Positions 37,230 to 48,063 of a DNA stretch of 64,000 bases are shown piece by piece (the first letter of the stretch is position 1; every line of letters begins with the position of its first letter). The stretch comes from Prosapia bicincta (Eukaryota > Arthropoda > Insecta > Hemiptera > Cercopidae): the NCBI GenBank assembly GCA_036971475.1, contig JBAIZL010000008.1:29831719-29895718 (forward strand), written 5' to 3'. Both the position numbers and the translations under genes were made by a program. Below the pieces are notes generated by a model. It searched no databases. It worked only from the letters and a program-made list of their open reading frames with translations, and was not told the DNA's origin.

Positions 37230-37631
37230 TTATTTGCTAAATTGTATAACACTTACAACTTAAATTATTTACAATGATATACAAAACCTACTGTTTTATG
37301 TTTCATGTTTTAATCCTGTTATAAAATAGGCTAAGTATTAAATGAAAGCTTACAAAATTTTTCCTTGTTTGTATTTAATGATGGTAGTAATCACAATCAT
37401 TATTGACTGTCAATGAAAGAAAACAAAAACTTATTTGCTAAATTGTATAATACCTACAACTTAAATTATTTACAATGATATACAAAACCTACTGTTTTAT
37501 GTTTCATATTTTAATGCTGTTATAAAATAGGCTAAGTATTAAATGAAAGCTTACAAAATTTTTCCTTGTTTGTATTTAATGATTGTAGTAATCACAATCA
37601 TTATTGACTGTCAATGAAAGAAAACAAACAA
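37230..37631. repeat. Unit-2-specific tandem duplication, period 201 bp
   Basis: ttatttgctaaattgtata at 37,230 restarts at 37,431, and both copies run on to gactgtcaatgaaagaaaac. Unit 1 has one copy. Confidence 0.9.
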
Positions 37632-38766
37632 ATAATAATATCAATTAACAAACATCAAGTAAGAGGCTATAATAAATAAGTAATGCACTGAAATAAAACT
37701 TACTGGTTACAAGTTGCGTACAAAGTTTCATTGAGCAGGAAAAAACATGAAATTTTGGAGTCTTCCTCGATTGAAATCTGCGGTTTCGTAGTTAAACAAA
37801 TGTTAGATGTCTTTTTTTCTTTCTCCGCCCTAGATGCCTATATTCACTTATAGTTTTTAATTAGTATTACATATTCAACTCAAAAATTTGGTTTCTGGAT
37901 ATAAAGTACTCTATTACGCAATAAAAAAAATTCTGTTTCTCAAAATTCTATGTTTCTTTATTCCAAGTCTTTATGAACAGTGTTAAATATCTGTGCTAGA
38001 TTGTAGTATTTCCTCTTTGAGCAGAACCCTTTAATGATGGTTTGTTTACAGTCCAACTAACATTTACTTGCTCCATCCAATGGCTCATAGTTGAAGCTAA
38101 AATGGTTACTTCACTTTAAAACAGGTAAAATATTTTTTTATTGTTAAAGTTGAATCAGACACACCACCGTAAGGCAGAAAAACCTGTATATGGTGGTTTC
38201 AGAGATAACTAGCAACTCCATAATTTACTGTAGAGTATAAATAGATTGTCCTAGTTAATTTGCACAGTATTGTAGATCTGTAATGTCTTTCAATATTTTC
38301 TGTCACACACACAACACACACACAAACTTTAATAAATTATTTAACATGAATGATTTTGAAAAATCACTTAAATAGTAACCTGATATTACAGATGTTTTTT
38401 CTAATTATTATTATTAATATCGTACTAATCTTGTTTTGTAATCACATTTCTCAAAATTTATTGTAATTCATTATTGTGTTAAAGTATTCATCAACTGTGT
38501 TATTCGTTGTTGTTACAATAAAGAGCAGTTTAACATCTACTTTTAAAACTAATTTTTTAATAACAGGCTTTTTATTTAGTATATAACAGGAGTTGTCCTA
38601 GGGTATTTTTTATTTGTAAATGAATTCTATTTTAAAATATTCAGGATTACAATGTTTCAATTCTAAATTCGTAACAGGACTTTGATGAAATGAGGTACAA
38701 TAATATTTACAAAATTATTGAACTTCGATGTTTTGACCACACCAACAATTTTGTTTTGTCATTAGA

Positions 38767-38768
<2 letters not shown>

Positions 38769-38852
<84 letters not shown>
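38769..38852. repeat. (TA)n followed by (GA)n
   Basis: TA at 38,769-38,801 passes directly into about 50 bp of GA. Only unit 3 has the GA part. Confidence 0.95.
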
Positions 38853-38853
<1 letters not shown>

Positions 38854-39067
38854 TTTTGGACTAGGAGACTGACAGACTTACCTTGGTAAGAGTCCACTCT
38901 GTAGTCTTGAAATAGAAACACATAAAAGCACTTAAACAATGATATATTTCAACCTTACAGTGGTCTTTGTCAATCAAAGGAAAACACAAAAAGAAATATG
39001 AGAGAATGAAATAAAATCACTGATTGTGTAGAGTAGAAATCAGATGTCACAGATGCACAGATTAAAG

Positions 39068-39068
<1 letters not shown>

Positions 39069-39136
<68 letters not shown>
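39069..39136. repeat. (TA)n microsatellite
   Basis: About 68 bp of TA with one interruption, at the 3' edge of the minus-strand PLE that follows. Confidence 0.95.
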
Positions 39137-39141
<5 letters not shown>

Positions 39142-39281
39142 TCCATGAGCATATGAGTGATTATAGTTTATATAAGTCTGTCAGGGGAAAAGAGATTGGA
39201 GACGTCTGAGGCGGTTGAGGGAAAAAAAAATGAATGGATTTATCTGATGTTGAGGTTAGGGGATTCTCTGGACTTGGTGTA

Positions 39282-39818
39282 CTACTGGTATGATAGTTCC
39301 CATCTTCTCAGTTCTGAGGGATTGCAATCAGGGGGGAGTGATTTAATTATTTTTGTGGTATAGCAGTCATCAAAAGTTGTGATGTTGTGACTCGCAGCAT
39401 GTTGAGCTGTTGGCCTATCCATATTCATAATTTTAACATCATGTCTGTGGCCATTCATTCTGATATTCAGACCATCCGTGGTCAGGCCTATGTACTGTGC
39501 TGAGCAAAGTTTATATTGTAGCTGGTATATGACATTTTTGAAAGTACAATTATGATGACCCTGTATTTTGAAGACCATTTTTGTTTTTTGGCTGTTGAAA
39601 CTATTTGCTGAGGGGTGTATTGGACACGTCTTGCTTCTAGGTCTATTGCATGGGAAGGAGCCATGAGGAAGTTTGTGTGGCTTCTCTGCATCAGGGTCTG
39701 GTAGTTTAGGATGTACTAGGATGTTTTTCAAGTTGGGAGGTTGCTTTACCAAATTTGCGGTGGATCGGTATATCTCAAAGTTTTCTGTTGTGTTTAATTT
39801 GTTGTTCTTTTTTATCAA
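39282..39818 (-). CDS. GIY-YIG endonuclease of a second PLE family, chimeric frame
   Basis: Open for 178 codons on the minus strand. The first about 17 residues (MIKKNNKLNTTENFEIY) belong to the PLE family of the neighbouring fragment. From about residue 18 the frame is another PLE. It shows KNILVHPKLPD, GSFPCNRPRSKTCPI, FKNVIYQLQYKLCSAQYIGL, RMNGHRHDV, and a QHAASH motif followed by ELSYQ. These are the usual order of a Cys-rich linker plus GIY-YIG (here IYQ...QYIG) of Poseidon/Neptune-like PLEs. The first Cys of the 'C..C' pair appears as Y in YKLC. Probably inactive as an element, but the domain itself is uninterrupted. Confidence 0.7.
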   Translation of the reverse strand: MIKKNNKLNTTENFEIYRSTANLVKQPPNLKNILVHPKLPDPDAEKPHKLPHGSFPCNRPRSKTCPIHPSANSFNSQKTKMVFKIQGHHNCTFKNVIYQLQYKLCSAQYIGLTTDGLNIRMNGHRHDVKIMNMDRPTAQHAASHNITTFDDCYTTKIIKSLPPDCNPSELRRWELSYQ

Positions 39819-40905
39819 ACATATTAAGGTACGTGTCTATATCGGTGTGTGTAATGTGTTCTGTATGTGAATGAGAGTTTGGGTTTATGTGCTTTTTATG
39901 TCTTTTATGTGTTCCTTGCATCATGTGTTGATATTTCCCCCCTGTTTGATCTATGTAGAAGCTGAGGCAATGATCTTGTATACTCCTGCCCTGTCCTGTT
40001 GGTTCTGGAAAGTTTTTGTACTGTGTAGGTGTTTTTTAGTTGTGTTGGATGCTTGGAAGGTCACTTTGTATTAGCTATTACAGAATTAGAAGCAAGTTTT
40101 TGTGATGTATTTTTAAGTATTGTTATGTATTTTTGTATTTGTGTGTGTGTTTTTTTATGTTATGTGTGAGTTTTTTTTAGTATAATGTTATCTATCAATG
40201 TGTGTTTGTATCCATTTCTATAGGCTATGTTTTTTATTGTGCTGAAATATTGTCCTCATTTTTCATGGGTATGTTGATTACTCTGTGTATCATTGAAGGG
40301 AAGGTGGCATATTTGTGTAGTATGGGGTGTTGTATGTAATTGGAAGTAATGTGTATAGCTGTGTCAGTGGTAGTGGGCTTTATATATACTTAAAATGTTG
40401 TTTTTTTAGTTTTTGTGAGAAATAGGAAGCTGATAATATTCTTAAAATGAGAGATCCCATTGGCAGGCCTTTGTTTTGATTGCAGTATTTGTTTTTTGTA
40501 TGTTAATTAATTCTGAGATTTGATCACTTCTATTAGTATTATTATTTTTTTTTGTCTGGTGTGTTGTTTTCTATTAACATTTGTTTAAGTATGTTTATAG
40601 TTTCTTTGATGGGTACGTCGGTGTATAGGTTGGTTTTGTCAAATGAAGCTGGTGTGCAGTTATGTTGTATGTGTGTAAGATCATTTTGTCTCTTTTAAGC
40701 TGGTGTGATTATTGAATGTGATGTTATTTCTTATTATTTTGTTAAGGTGTTTGCGATTTTGTGGGAAGGTGCTGGTGTATTATTTATTATTGGTCATATT
40801 GTTATGTCTTTCTTCGTGTAGATAAGGCGTTGAATGTTGGTATTTAGTTTTGTTAAAATACATAATATGTGCTGTTGAAAGTATTCAAGGTGGTTGGTGT
40901 ATATA
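39766..40905 (-). mobile_element. Penelope-like element copy in unit 3
   Basis: Minus-strand homologue of 14,525-15,640. From the chimeric junction at about 39,765 it contains GIY-YIG remnants, the RT thumb region and the NNITFNNHTSL pre-RT block, all broken by stops. Confidence 0.6.
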
Positions 40906-40939
40906 GCTCTAGTAATATGTTGTAGTAATATGATAGTAA

Positions 40940-41990
40940 TATGTAACACACAAAAATTACTAACATATTACTAAACCTCAAAACAGCCATAAAAATCACA
41001 GACACCAAAGACCTTGAATACCCTACATAGCACATAAAACATAATTTAAACAGAATTAAGCAACAACACTCAATGCCTTGCCTAAAGTACACAAAAAAGG
41101 TAAACCAATATGCCCACAAATAAATAACACACCACCCCTTCACACAAAATTACAAAACACCTTAACAAAATAATAAGAACTAACATCACATTTAATAATC
41201 ACACCAGCTTAAAAAGCAACATAGATCTTACACAAAAAACATACACATATCACATAACTTCACATCAGCATCATTTGACAAAACCAACCTACACCAACAT
41301 ACCCATCAAAGAAACAATAAACATACTTAAACAAATGTTAGTAGAAAACAACACACCAGACAACAACCAAAAAAGAAAAAAAACACTAACAGAAACGATC
41401 ACATCACATAGTTACTTCACATACGAAAACAAATACTACAATCAAAACAAAGTCCTACCAATGGGATCCCTCATTTCAAGCTTATTATATGAAATGTTTA
41501 TACACAATTATGAACAAAAAAATGTCATAAACAACAATAAATGTGCACATAGAATAATATATTGGTACAGATACGTAGATAACGTCTTAATCCTATGAAA
41601 AGGCAACACATGAAAGATAAACACTTTACACACAATGACATAAACTACACGCTCGAAACAGAACGACGTTGACTTACAATAAGTATACAAAACAACAACT
41701 TTTTAAATATCTAGAAAGCCCACCCCCACTGACACAGTTATACACATTACTTCCAATTACCCCCATACAACACAAACATGCCACCTTCCACTCAATAATA
41801 CATAGACTAATCAACATACCCATGTACAATGAGGACAAAATAAACGAAATCAACACAATAAAATACGTAGCCTACAGAAATGCATTCAAACACATCTTGA
41901 TTGACAATATTTTATTCAAGAAAACAACACATACATAACAAAAACAAAATAATAGCACACAAATACAAAAATACCATATTGATATAAACA
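40940..41990 (+). mobile_element. Penelope-like element, reverse transcriptase part
   Basis: Plus strand, longest RT tract in the window: VHKKGKPICP (about 41,090); TKPTYTNIPIKETINILKQM (41,278 on, matching 'SLYTNIPi.e.i'); SHSYFTYENKYYNQ; LPMGSLISSLLYEMFI ('GlpMGsplSp'); RYVDN at 41,569-41,583. The catalytic box reads YVDN rather than YVDD, so the second aspartate is lost. A stop follows at about 41,597. The thumb region is open again at 41,669-41,938 (LPITPIQHKHATF, HRLINIPMYNEDK). Frameshifted and inactive. Confidence 0.75.
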
Positions 41991-41999
41991 TTGGGGACT

Positions 42000-42485
42000 A
42001 ATTGGGGATGGTTGGGAGGTAGATCCAGAAGTCAGATTTTCGCGTCTATCTATTTTTTACATCATTCAATTTGTTCTCTTAGTTTACACACTCTCTCTCT
42101 TTATATATATATATATATATGCATCTTCTTCAAATTTTCAGTCCGTAATAAATTACTTTTCAAATACATTTTTCAAAACTTGTATAGTGGATGACACTTG
42201 GCATTGATACAGTTTTTTCAAATATTAATTCATTTGCAATTTTTTATGTAAAATATGGTTTTTCACAAATTTTGATTGAATTGAGCCTATAAAACAAAGG
42301 AGAGAAAAGGGTACTGTACTATCTCAGACCCCTGATATAACCTGTAAAGGAAGGCGGTACAGACCGTGAAAGGTTGAGAACCGCTGCCTTAAACATCATT
42401 AGCTTATTTTATAATAAGTTAAACAATAACTTATACAGAATTATGACAAGATTATAGCGTCATTATTTTAAAAAAATAATAATTA
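42000..42485. other. No gene seen
   Basis: Mixed AT DNA with a short CT and TA tract (about 42,088-42,120). Confidence 0.4.
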
Positions 42486-42487
42486 AA

Positions 42488-43160
42488 TTGTTTTGGGAGA
42501 TTATGTTTTCTAGTCAAGCGGACAAAAGACTGTATCTTTACAGTCTTTACATTAACATATCCAACACATCACAAAAAATAGCTTCCTCATTTTGTAATCG
42601 CAAGTACAAAGTAGCCTTTAGAATATCCAACACAACTAAAATACACCTACTCAATACAAAATCACTCCAGAGCAAACACAACAGGTCAGGAGTATACAGG
42701 ATCACATGTAACGACTGCCCCAGTTTCTACATAAGTCAAACAAGGAGAAACAACACCACATAATACAAGAAACACATAAAAGACATAAGAAACACACAAC
42801 CCAAACTCTCATTCACATACAGAACATACTACACACACCAATATAGACACTTATCCTAATGTCCTTCACTACATCAAAAAAGAAACAAACTAAATACAGC
42901 AGAAAACTAGGAAAATATAGTTGATACTATATTTGAACACATAATTAACAACTAGTCTATGAGCAACAACACTCCACAGAGCACCAATACACCACAGACT
43001 CAAACCAACAAAACACACCTGACCAACCGTCTTTACTCTGACCAACAGCATTGAACAATCCACCTAATACGAAACATATCTTCTCAAAGGAATATCAGTA
43101 ACTATTGGTTTTTTACAGTAAGTAGTGGCCAAGTGATACCAATAGCAGTATATTAACAAA
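42488..43160 (+). mobile_element. Penelope-like element GIY-YIG and C-terminus
   Basis: A plus-strand frame at 42,488-42,763 ends with GVYRITCNDCPSFYISQT, a clear GIY-YIG N-terminal half (S where G is usual in YIGQT). After a stop, 42,764-43,160 gives HIRDIRNTQPK, FTYRTYYTHQ, KLNTAEN and IFEHIINN, then the 3' UTR (agtagtggccaagtgata) that appears in reverse at 14,215-14,240. Confidence 0.7.
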
Positions 43161-43289
43161 ACCTCAAGATATGCAGCACAAAATAATTGATATTTGAGGT
43201 AACGACACATGAAATAAGGACATTATATTTCTGTGATAAAATATTAGTATGATAAATAATTTCTTCTTATAATTACAAATTTACAAAGA

Positions 43290-43490
43290 TAAACTCCTAG
43301 CACCCGGCAGGACAAACTGGTCGCAACTTCCAACAAAGATTAAAAGAGCACATTCAACCAATAAAACACAACAAAGACTCAGAATTCGCTAATCACTTAA
43401 ATGAGATCAGTTGTGGTCTGAGTTGACAATGGGACAAATCTCCCGAAACGGCCGTTCTCAACAAATATAAGTAAGTGCTACTACAGGTAA
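43290..43490 (+). mobile_element. PLE 3' fragment of another subfamily
   Basis: Plus-strand pieces resemble GRT..NFQQRLKEH and HNKDSEFANHLNEI, then the terminal sequence gagttgacaatgggac, ctcccgaaacggccgt and caacaaatataagtaagt. Same terminus as 7401-7478. Confidence 0.6.
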
Positions 43491-43663
43491 GTTGTAAAAT
43501 ATTTACAAGTGTTTTAGTTCAAATTGTCATAAACTAATGTAAAGTTATTAACAATGAGGAAAACGCTAATAATGGAGGGAAAGCAGTTTTTCATTTCCTA
43601 TGGATTTTAACAAGAAAATATGTTTCAAAATGCCGAAGAAATATACTGTTACTACAGACATGT

Positions 43664-44245
43664 CTTTACATATTGCTTATAACAATGTGTATAAATGTAT
43701 AGTGATAAATGAAGTTAATTATGAGAGACGCCACTATCGGGAGTCGAATTTCTTTGTCAATCTCTGTATAAGCTTAAGCTCCAAGTACACAAATAGGATC
43801 AGTTTTCGAAACTAGCGATCTAATTCACGTATGAATTAAGTGCTACTATAGACATGTGTTTACATATTGCTTATAACAATGTGTATAAAAGAGTATACTG
43901 ATAAATGAGGTTAAATATGAGAGACGCAATAATCGGGAGACAAATCTCCTTGTCAAAGCGTCTATAGGCTCCGAGTACATAAATGGAATCAGCATCCGAA
44001 ACTGGCCACCTAATTTATATATGTAAGTATATATGTATATATAAGTAAGTATTTACATATTACTTATAATAATATGTATAAGTGTATGCTGGTTAATGAG
44101 GTTAAATATGAGAGACGCAATAACCGGGAAAAAAATTTCCTTGTCAAACTGTGTATAGGCTTAAGCTCTGAGTACATAAATAGACTCAGCTTCCGAAACT
44201 GGCGATCTAATTTACGTATGAAATATGTGCTACTATATTCAATTG
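43664..44245. repeat. Three tandem copies of a ~193-bp repeat upstream of exon 1
   Basis: Copies start with tttacatattgcttataa-type sequence at 43,665, 43,859 and 44,052 (period 194 and 193 bp). Each also carries atgagagacgc, ccgaaactgg-type and atctaattta words. They diverge by roughly one base in ten by eye. They end about 400 bp before the exon-1 ATG. Confidence 0.85.
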
Positions 44246-44389
44246 TGTATAGGTACTAGTGTTACTAGTAGATCAAGTAAATCATAGATAAGATTTATGC
44301 AACATTGTTTTACTAAGGAATAACATTTTACTACTTATTCTTGTCATTTCACTTTAAATCGCTACAAAATAACTGTCCATCGCTTCGGC

Positions 44390-44661
44390 TGAGTAACAAA
44401 TGTAAAAAAAAAAAATTCCACCTTGTGTCAGTCAGATAGAAAATGACATAATTGTATATCTTTAATAATTGTTGCAACAGTCGAAAAAGAAGTACAACAG
44501 GCTGTGGTATAACTCACGTAGTGACGTATACAGTTTTAATTCCTCTGAAAACCGTTAGGTGTTTTGGGTAAAATCGTGGTAGCCATTATTTCTATTTGCT
44601 CCGAATTTCAAGCGATCTCAGATTTTTTCTAATTACACTTAAGTTGAAGCCAACTTTTAAC
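44390..44661 (+). promoter_or_regulatory. Presumed promoter / 5' UTR of the three-exon gene
   Basis: Position upstream of the first coding exon and a drop in repeat content suggest the promoter. Visible words: a CRE-like gtgacgta at 44,521-44,528 beside tcacgta, and agccattattt (about 44,581) resembling a YY1-type site. No TATA box at a clear distance. Inference only. Confidence 0.3.
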
Positions 44662-44731
44662 ATGGACGACGAAAATGACACACCAATCGTCAAAATTTTG
44701 AAACAACTCAAACACGAAACACGTTTTTTAG
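44662..44731 (+). CDS. Exon 1 of the unrecognised gene
   Basis: ATG in good context (A at -3, G at +4). It encodes 23 codons plus one base and ends G|gtaagt. Acidic start MDDENDTP, then an amphipathic stretch VKILKQLKHETRFL. No upstream in-frame ATG is needed. This segment is absent from units 1 and 2. Confidence 0.55.
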
Positions 44732-47641
44732 GTAAGTTTTCAGTTTGTAGGATTTTATAACCCATAAAAATATCTTGGTTTCATTGAGTAAAAATATTTT
44801 CTTTCTCTATGAACAAAAACGATTTCTTTTTTTATTTTTCTGCTCAAGGATTTAATTTTAATAGAAACCTTGTAATATGATGAGTTTAATAATTTTCTGA
44901 AAGTGTTTATCATTAATTTGTCTATGCAATTTTAAGATCATCAAACAGTTTTAACCTCTTACTTATAATATTTGAAACGGATTAGGCCAGATATAAAATA
45001 AACATATTTTTATTTTAAGTAAAGTTAGTTAACACTATGCAGGTAAGGGATATGGGTAGGGATTACAAGCAGCCTATAACTTTTCATATTATTTTACTAA
45101 AATACGTTTATTTTGAGGGGGAGTTGGTAACTCAGGCAAAGTTTATATGTTTAGGCCTACCTATTGGAAATTTTATTCTCAATTCTGTAAGTTCATTGGA
45201 AGTATCTCTGAATATCTTGTCACTACACTAAAGTATATATTAAAACCGTCTATAATGTCCAGTTCTTAAGCTCTTTATTTGTGTGCACTTTGCATGTTTA
45301 GCAAATTATCACAGTTTTATATTAGGCTTACTTAGTCTGTTGTAAATGAAAAATGTCCTAATTATCATGAAATGTTAGTTCCTTGTTATGATATACCTCT
45401 GTCCATAAAGAGGAAACATAAAATGACAAAGAAAACATTGTGGGCTCTAAGTAAAAATTAGCTTAAAATTAGCCTAAAGCCTACTTTGTCCTTGATCTTA
45501 CTTGTTCTTATATATCAGAAACATGAAAGATCACCAGTTTGCAAAAAACTAAAACACTACTTTTATTCAAGTTTTGTTATTTATTTGTGCGGTTGTTATA
45601 GTTTATCCTGAATTATTTTTAGAATTAGATGGCTAATATCTATCATGATTTATTTACTGAAGGAGTTTAATCCTAATTGTAGCTTCATTTCACATTTAGT
45701 AACCTTCCCTGTATTTCTAACCATTCTCTCTGATCAGAAAACCGACAGTATTTTACAAAGCTACAAACACATGTAATGAAAGATTCAAGCTGAAAAAATA
45801 TTAACTACAAATATCCTATGTTGCCTTCAAGTTGAATTAATTTAGTGAAAAACTGCTTAATACAAGAAAAAAATAGACATGTCAAGTATTATACAAAACT
45901 TTACCACAAGTAAGTGTTTTTTAGTATTTATTAAGAATTCATTTATTTAATCCTCAAAGGATTAAAAATTTTTTATGTTTTCAAAACATTGAAGTGTTTA
46001 TACATGCACAATTTGGAGCTGATTTTTTTTCATACGACTTATCAAATTATCCATGTTAATAGAAATGTTTCAAACTAATAATTTTAATTTGGGCTATTCC
46101 TGATGTTTTTATAGATTTTACGAATATCATTCATGAATTTGCTATAGTTAAAATATCAGATTCTGTAATTATCCATAGCATGAGCTTTTTTGGCAAACAA
46201 TAAAGAAAGATACACCGCAGTAAAGAAGTCAAGTTTTATCAATCACACTTATTTTAGTAAACAAACCCATCAGGCCTAATACTGCCAATGACATAAATGT
46301 TTTGGTGTAAAATCATTGTAATCAGTTATACGTAGAAATAATTATTGAAATGTAAGTGCTAATTCTTTTCTGTTACGCAACCTACTTACCTTCATACATA
46401 CATGAGCATATATACCCAACTCTTTGTATTGGTATTAATATCTAACATAATCATTTAGCAGCTTACTTTCTGCTCATAAATCTTCTGATATATTTATAAA
46501 TAATTGTTGTATAACTTATTGGAATATTAGGAATTTACTTTGCTGACTTGTTTTGTAATTGTTGTTTCATTATGAAAGCTACCCGCTTTAAAAATGCTTC
46601 AGAGCAGTAGGAGATTGGTGCTATATCACTTAGTTATAACACAAATATTTATTAAACACTTGTAATATTTACAAACTTGCCTATAGTAGCACTAACTTAT
46701 GTTTGTTGAGGACAACCATTTCGAGAGATGTGTTCCATTCTCAACACAGACCATAACTCGAGTTACGGTCTGAGTTGACAATGGGACACATCTCCCGAAA
46801 CGGTCGTCCTCAACAAATATAAGCGCTACTATGGGCAAGTTTGTAAATAATACAAGTGTTTAGTGAAAACTAGTAGCTCACGTGAAGATGGAATCAAAAA
46901 AATATTAACTATTTATTATGTTACACTTTTTTTGTATGAACTTGGCAAAAACCACTACTTACTGATTTATTCAGCATGGCCCTTTTGCATAGGTCAGCAC
47001 ATATTCAATGTTGTGAGTCACTGACAAGAATTTTGTTCAGGTGTGTTGTGTTGTTGTGAGTCTGTCGTATATTTCTGTTCTGTGGGGAGTTACTGTTAAT
47101 AGAGTAGTTGATAATTATGTGCTCAAATATAGTATTTGACTGTGAGTGTGTTTTGTCATTTAGAATGTGTTGTGGATTGTATTTATGGAGCCTGTATATC
47201 TCGTAATTTTCTACTATGTTGAGTTTGTTGCTTTTTTTATGTAGTGTAAGATTTTTAGATTGGTGTCTATGTTAGTCTGTGATTGTAGTGTGTTTTGTAT
47301 GTGTATGGTGAAATTTGATTTGGGTTGTGTCTTTTTTATGTGTTTTATTTGTTTGATGCATATTGTGGTAAATGTTCTCCCTGTTTGTCCTATGTAAAAG
47401 CTGGAACAGTTGTTGTATGTAATTTTTTAAAGGCCTGCCCTGTCGTGCTTATCCTGGTGTGTTTTAGAACTGTGTAGGTGTTTTTAAATTGTGTTGGTAT
47501 TTTTGCCAAGTTATACAAAAAGAGTGTAATTTATACAAAAACCTCATGATGTACAATACAAAAACTGCCAAGTCTTATTTATTTTGAATATAATCAATGA
47601 AATCAAGATGATTACAACAATCATCTTCTACCATACATGCA

Positions 47642-47723
<82 letters not shown>

Positions 47724-47978
47724 ATCAAACGTGTTTTCCTGTTAGAATATTTTTAAGATTAAATAATATACACTAATACAGGAATATTTAATTTATTGAA
47801 TAATACACTCAAAGCTTTTCGTTGGTTGACATTACCAACATCCTCAGGAATTACAATATTAAGAATGATAAAAGAACTGTCCTTCCATTAGGATGTTGGT
47901 AATGTCAACCAACGAAAAGCTTTGAGTGTATTATTCAATAAATTAAATATTCCTGTATTAGTGTATATTATTTAATCT

Positions 47979-48063
<85 letters not shown>

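Larger units (their letters stand above)
24294..38002 (+). repeat. Tandem array unit 2 (about 13.7 kb)
   Basis: Same order as unit 1, with private changes: a deletion of about 110 bp near 24,783, no palindrome in the TA tract (24,957-25,000), a LINE insertion (26,835-27,927), a plus-strand PLE (29,540-31,120) inside the pogo relic, and a 201-bp tandem duplication near 37,230. It shares with unit 1 the absence of exons 1 and 2. Confidence 0.85.
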
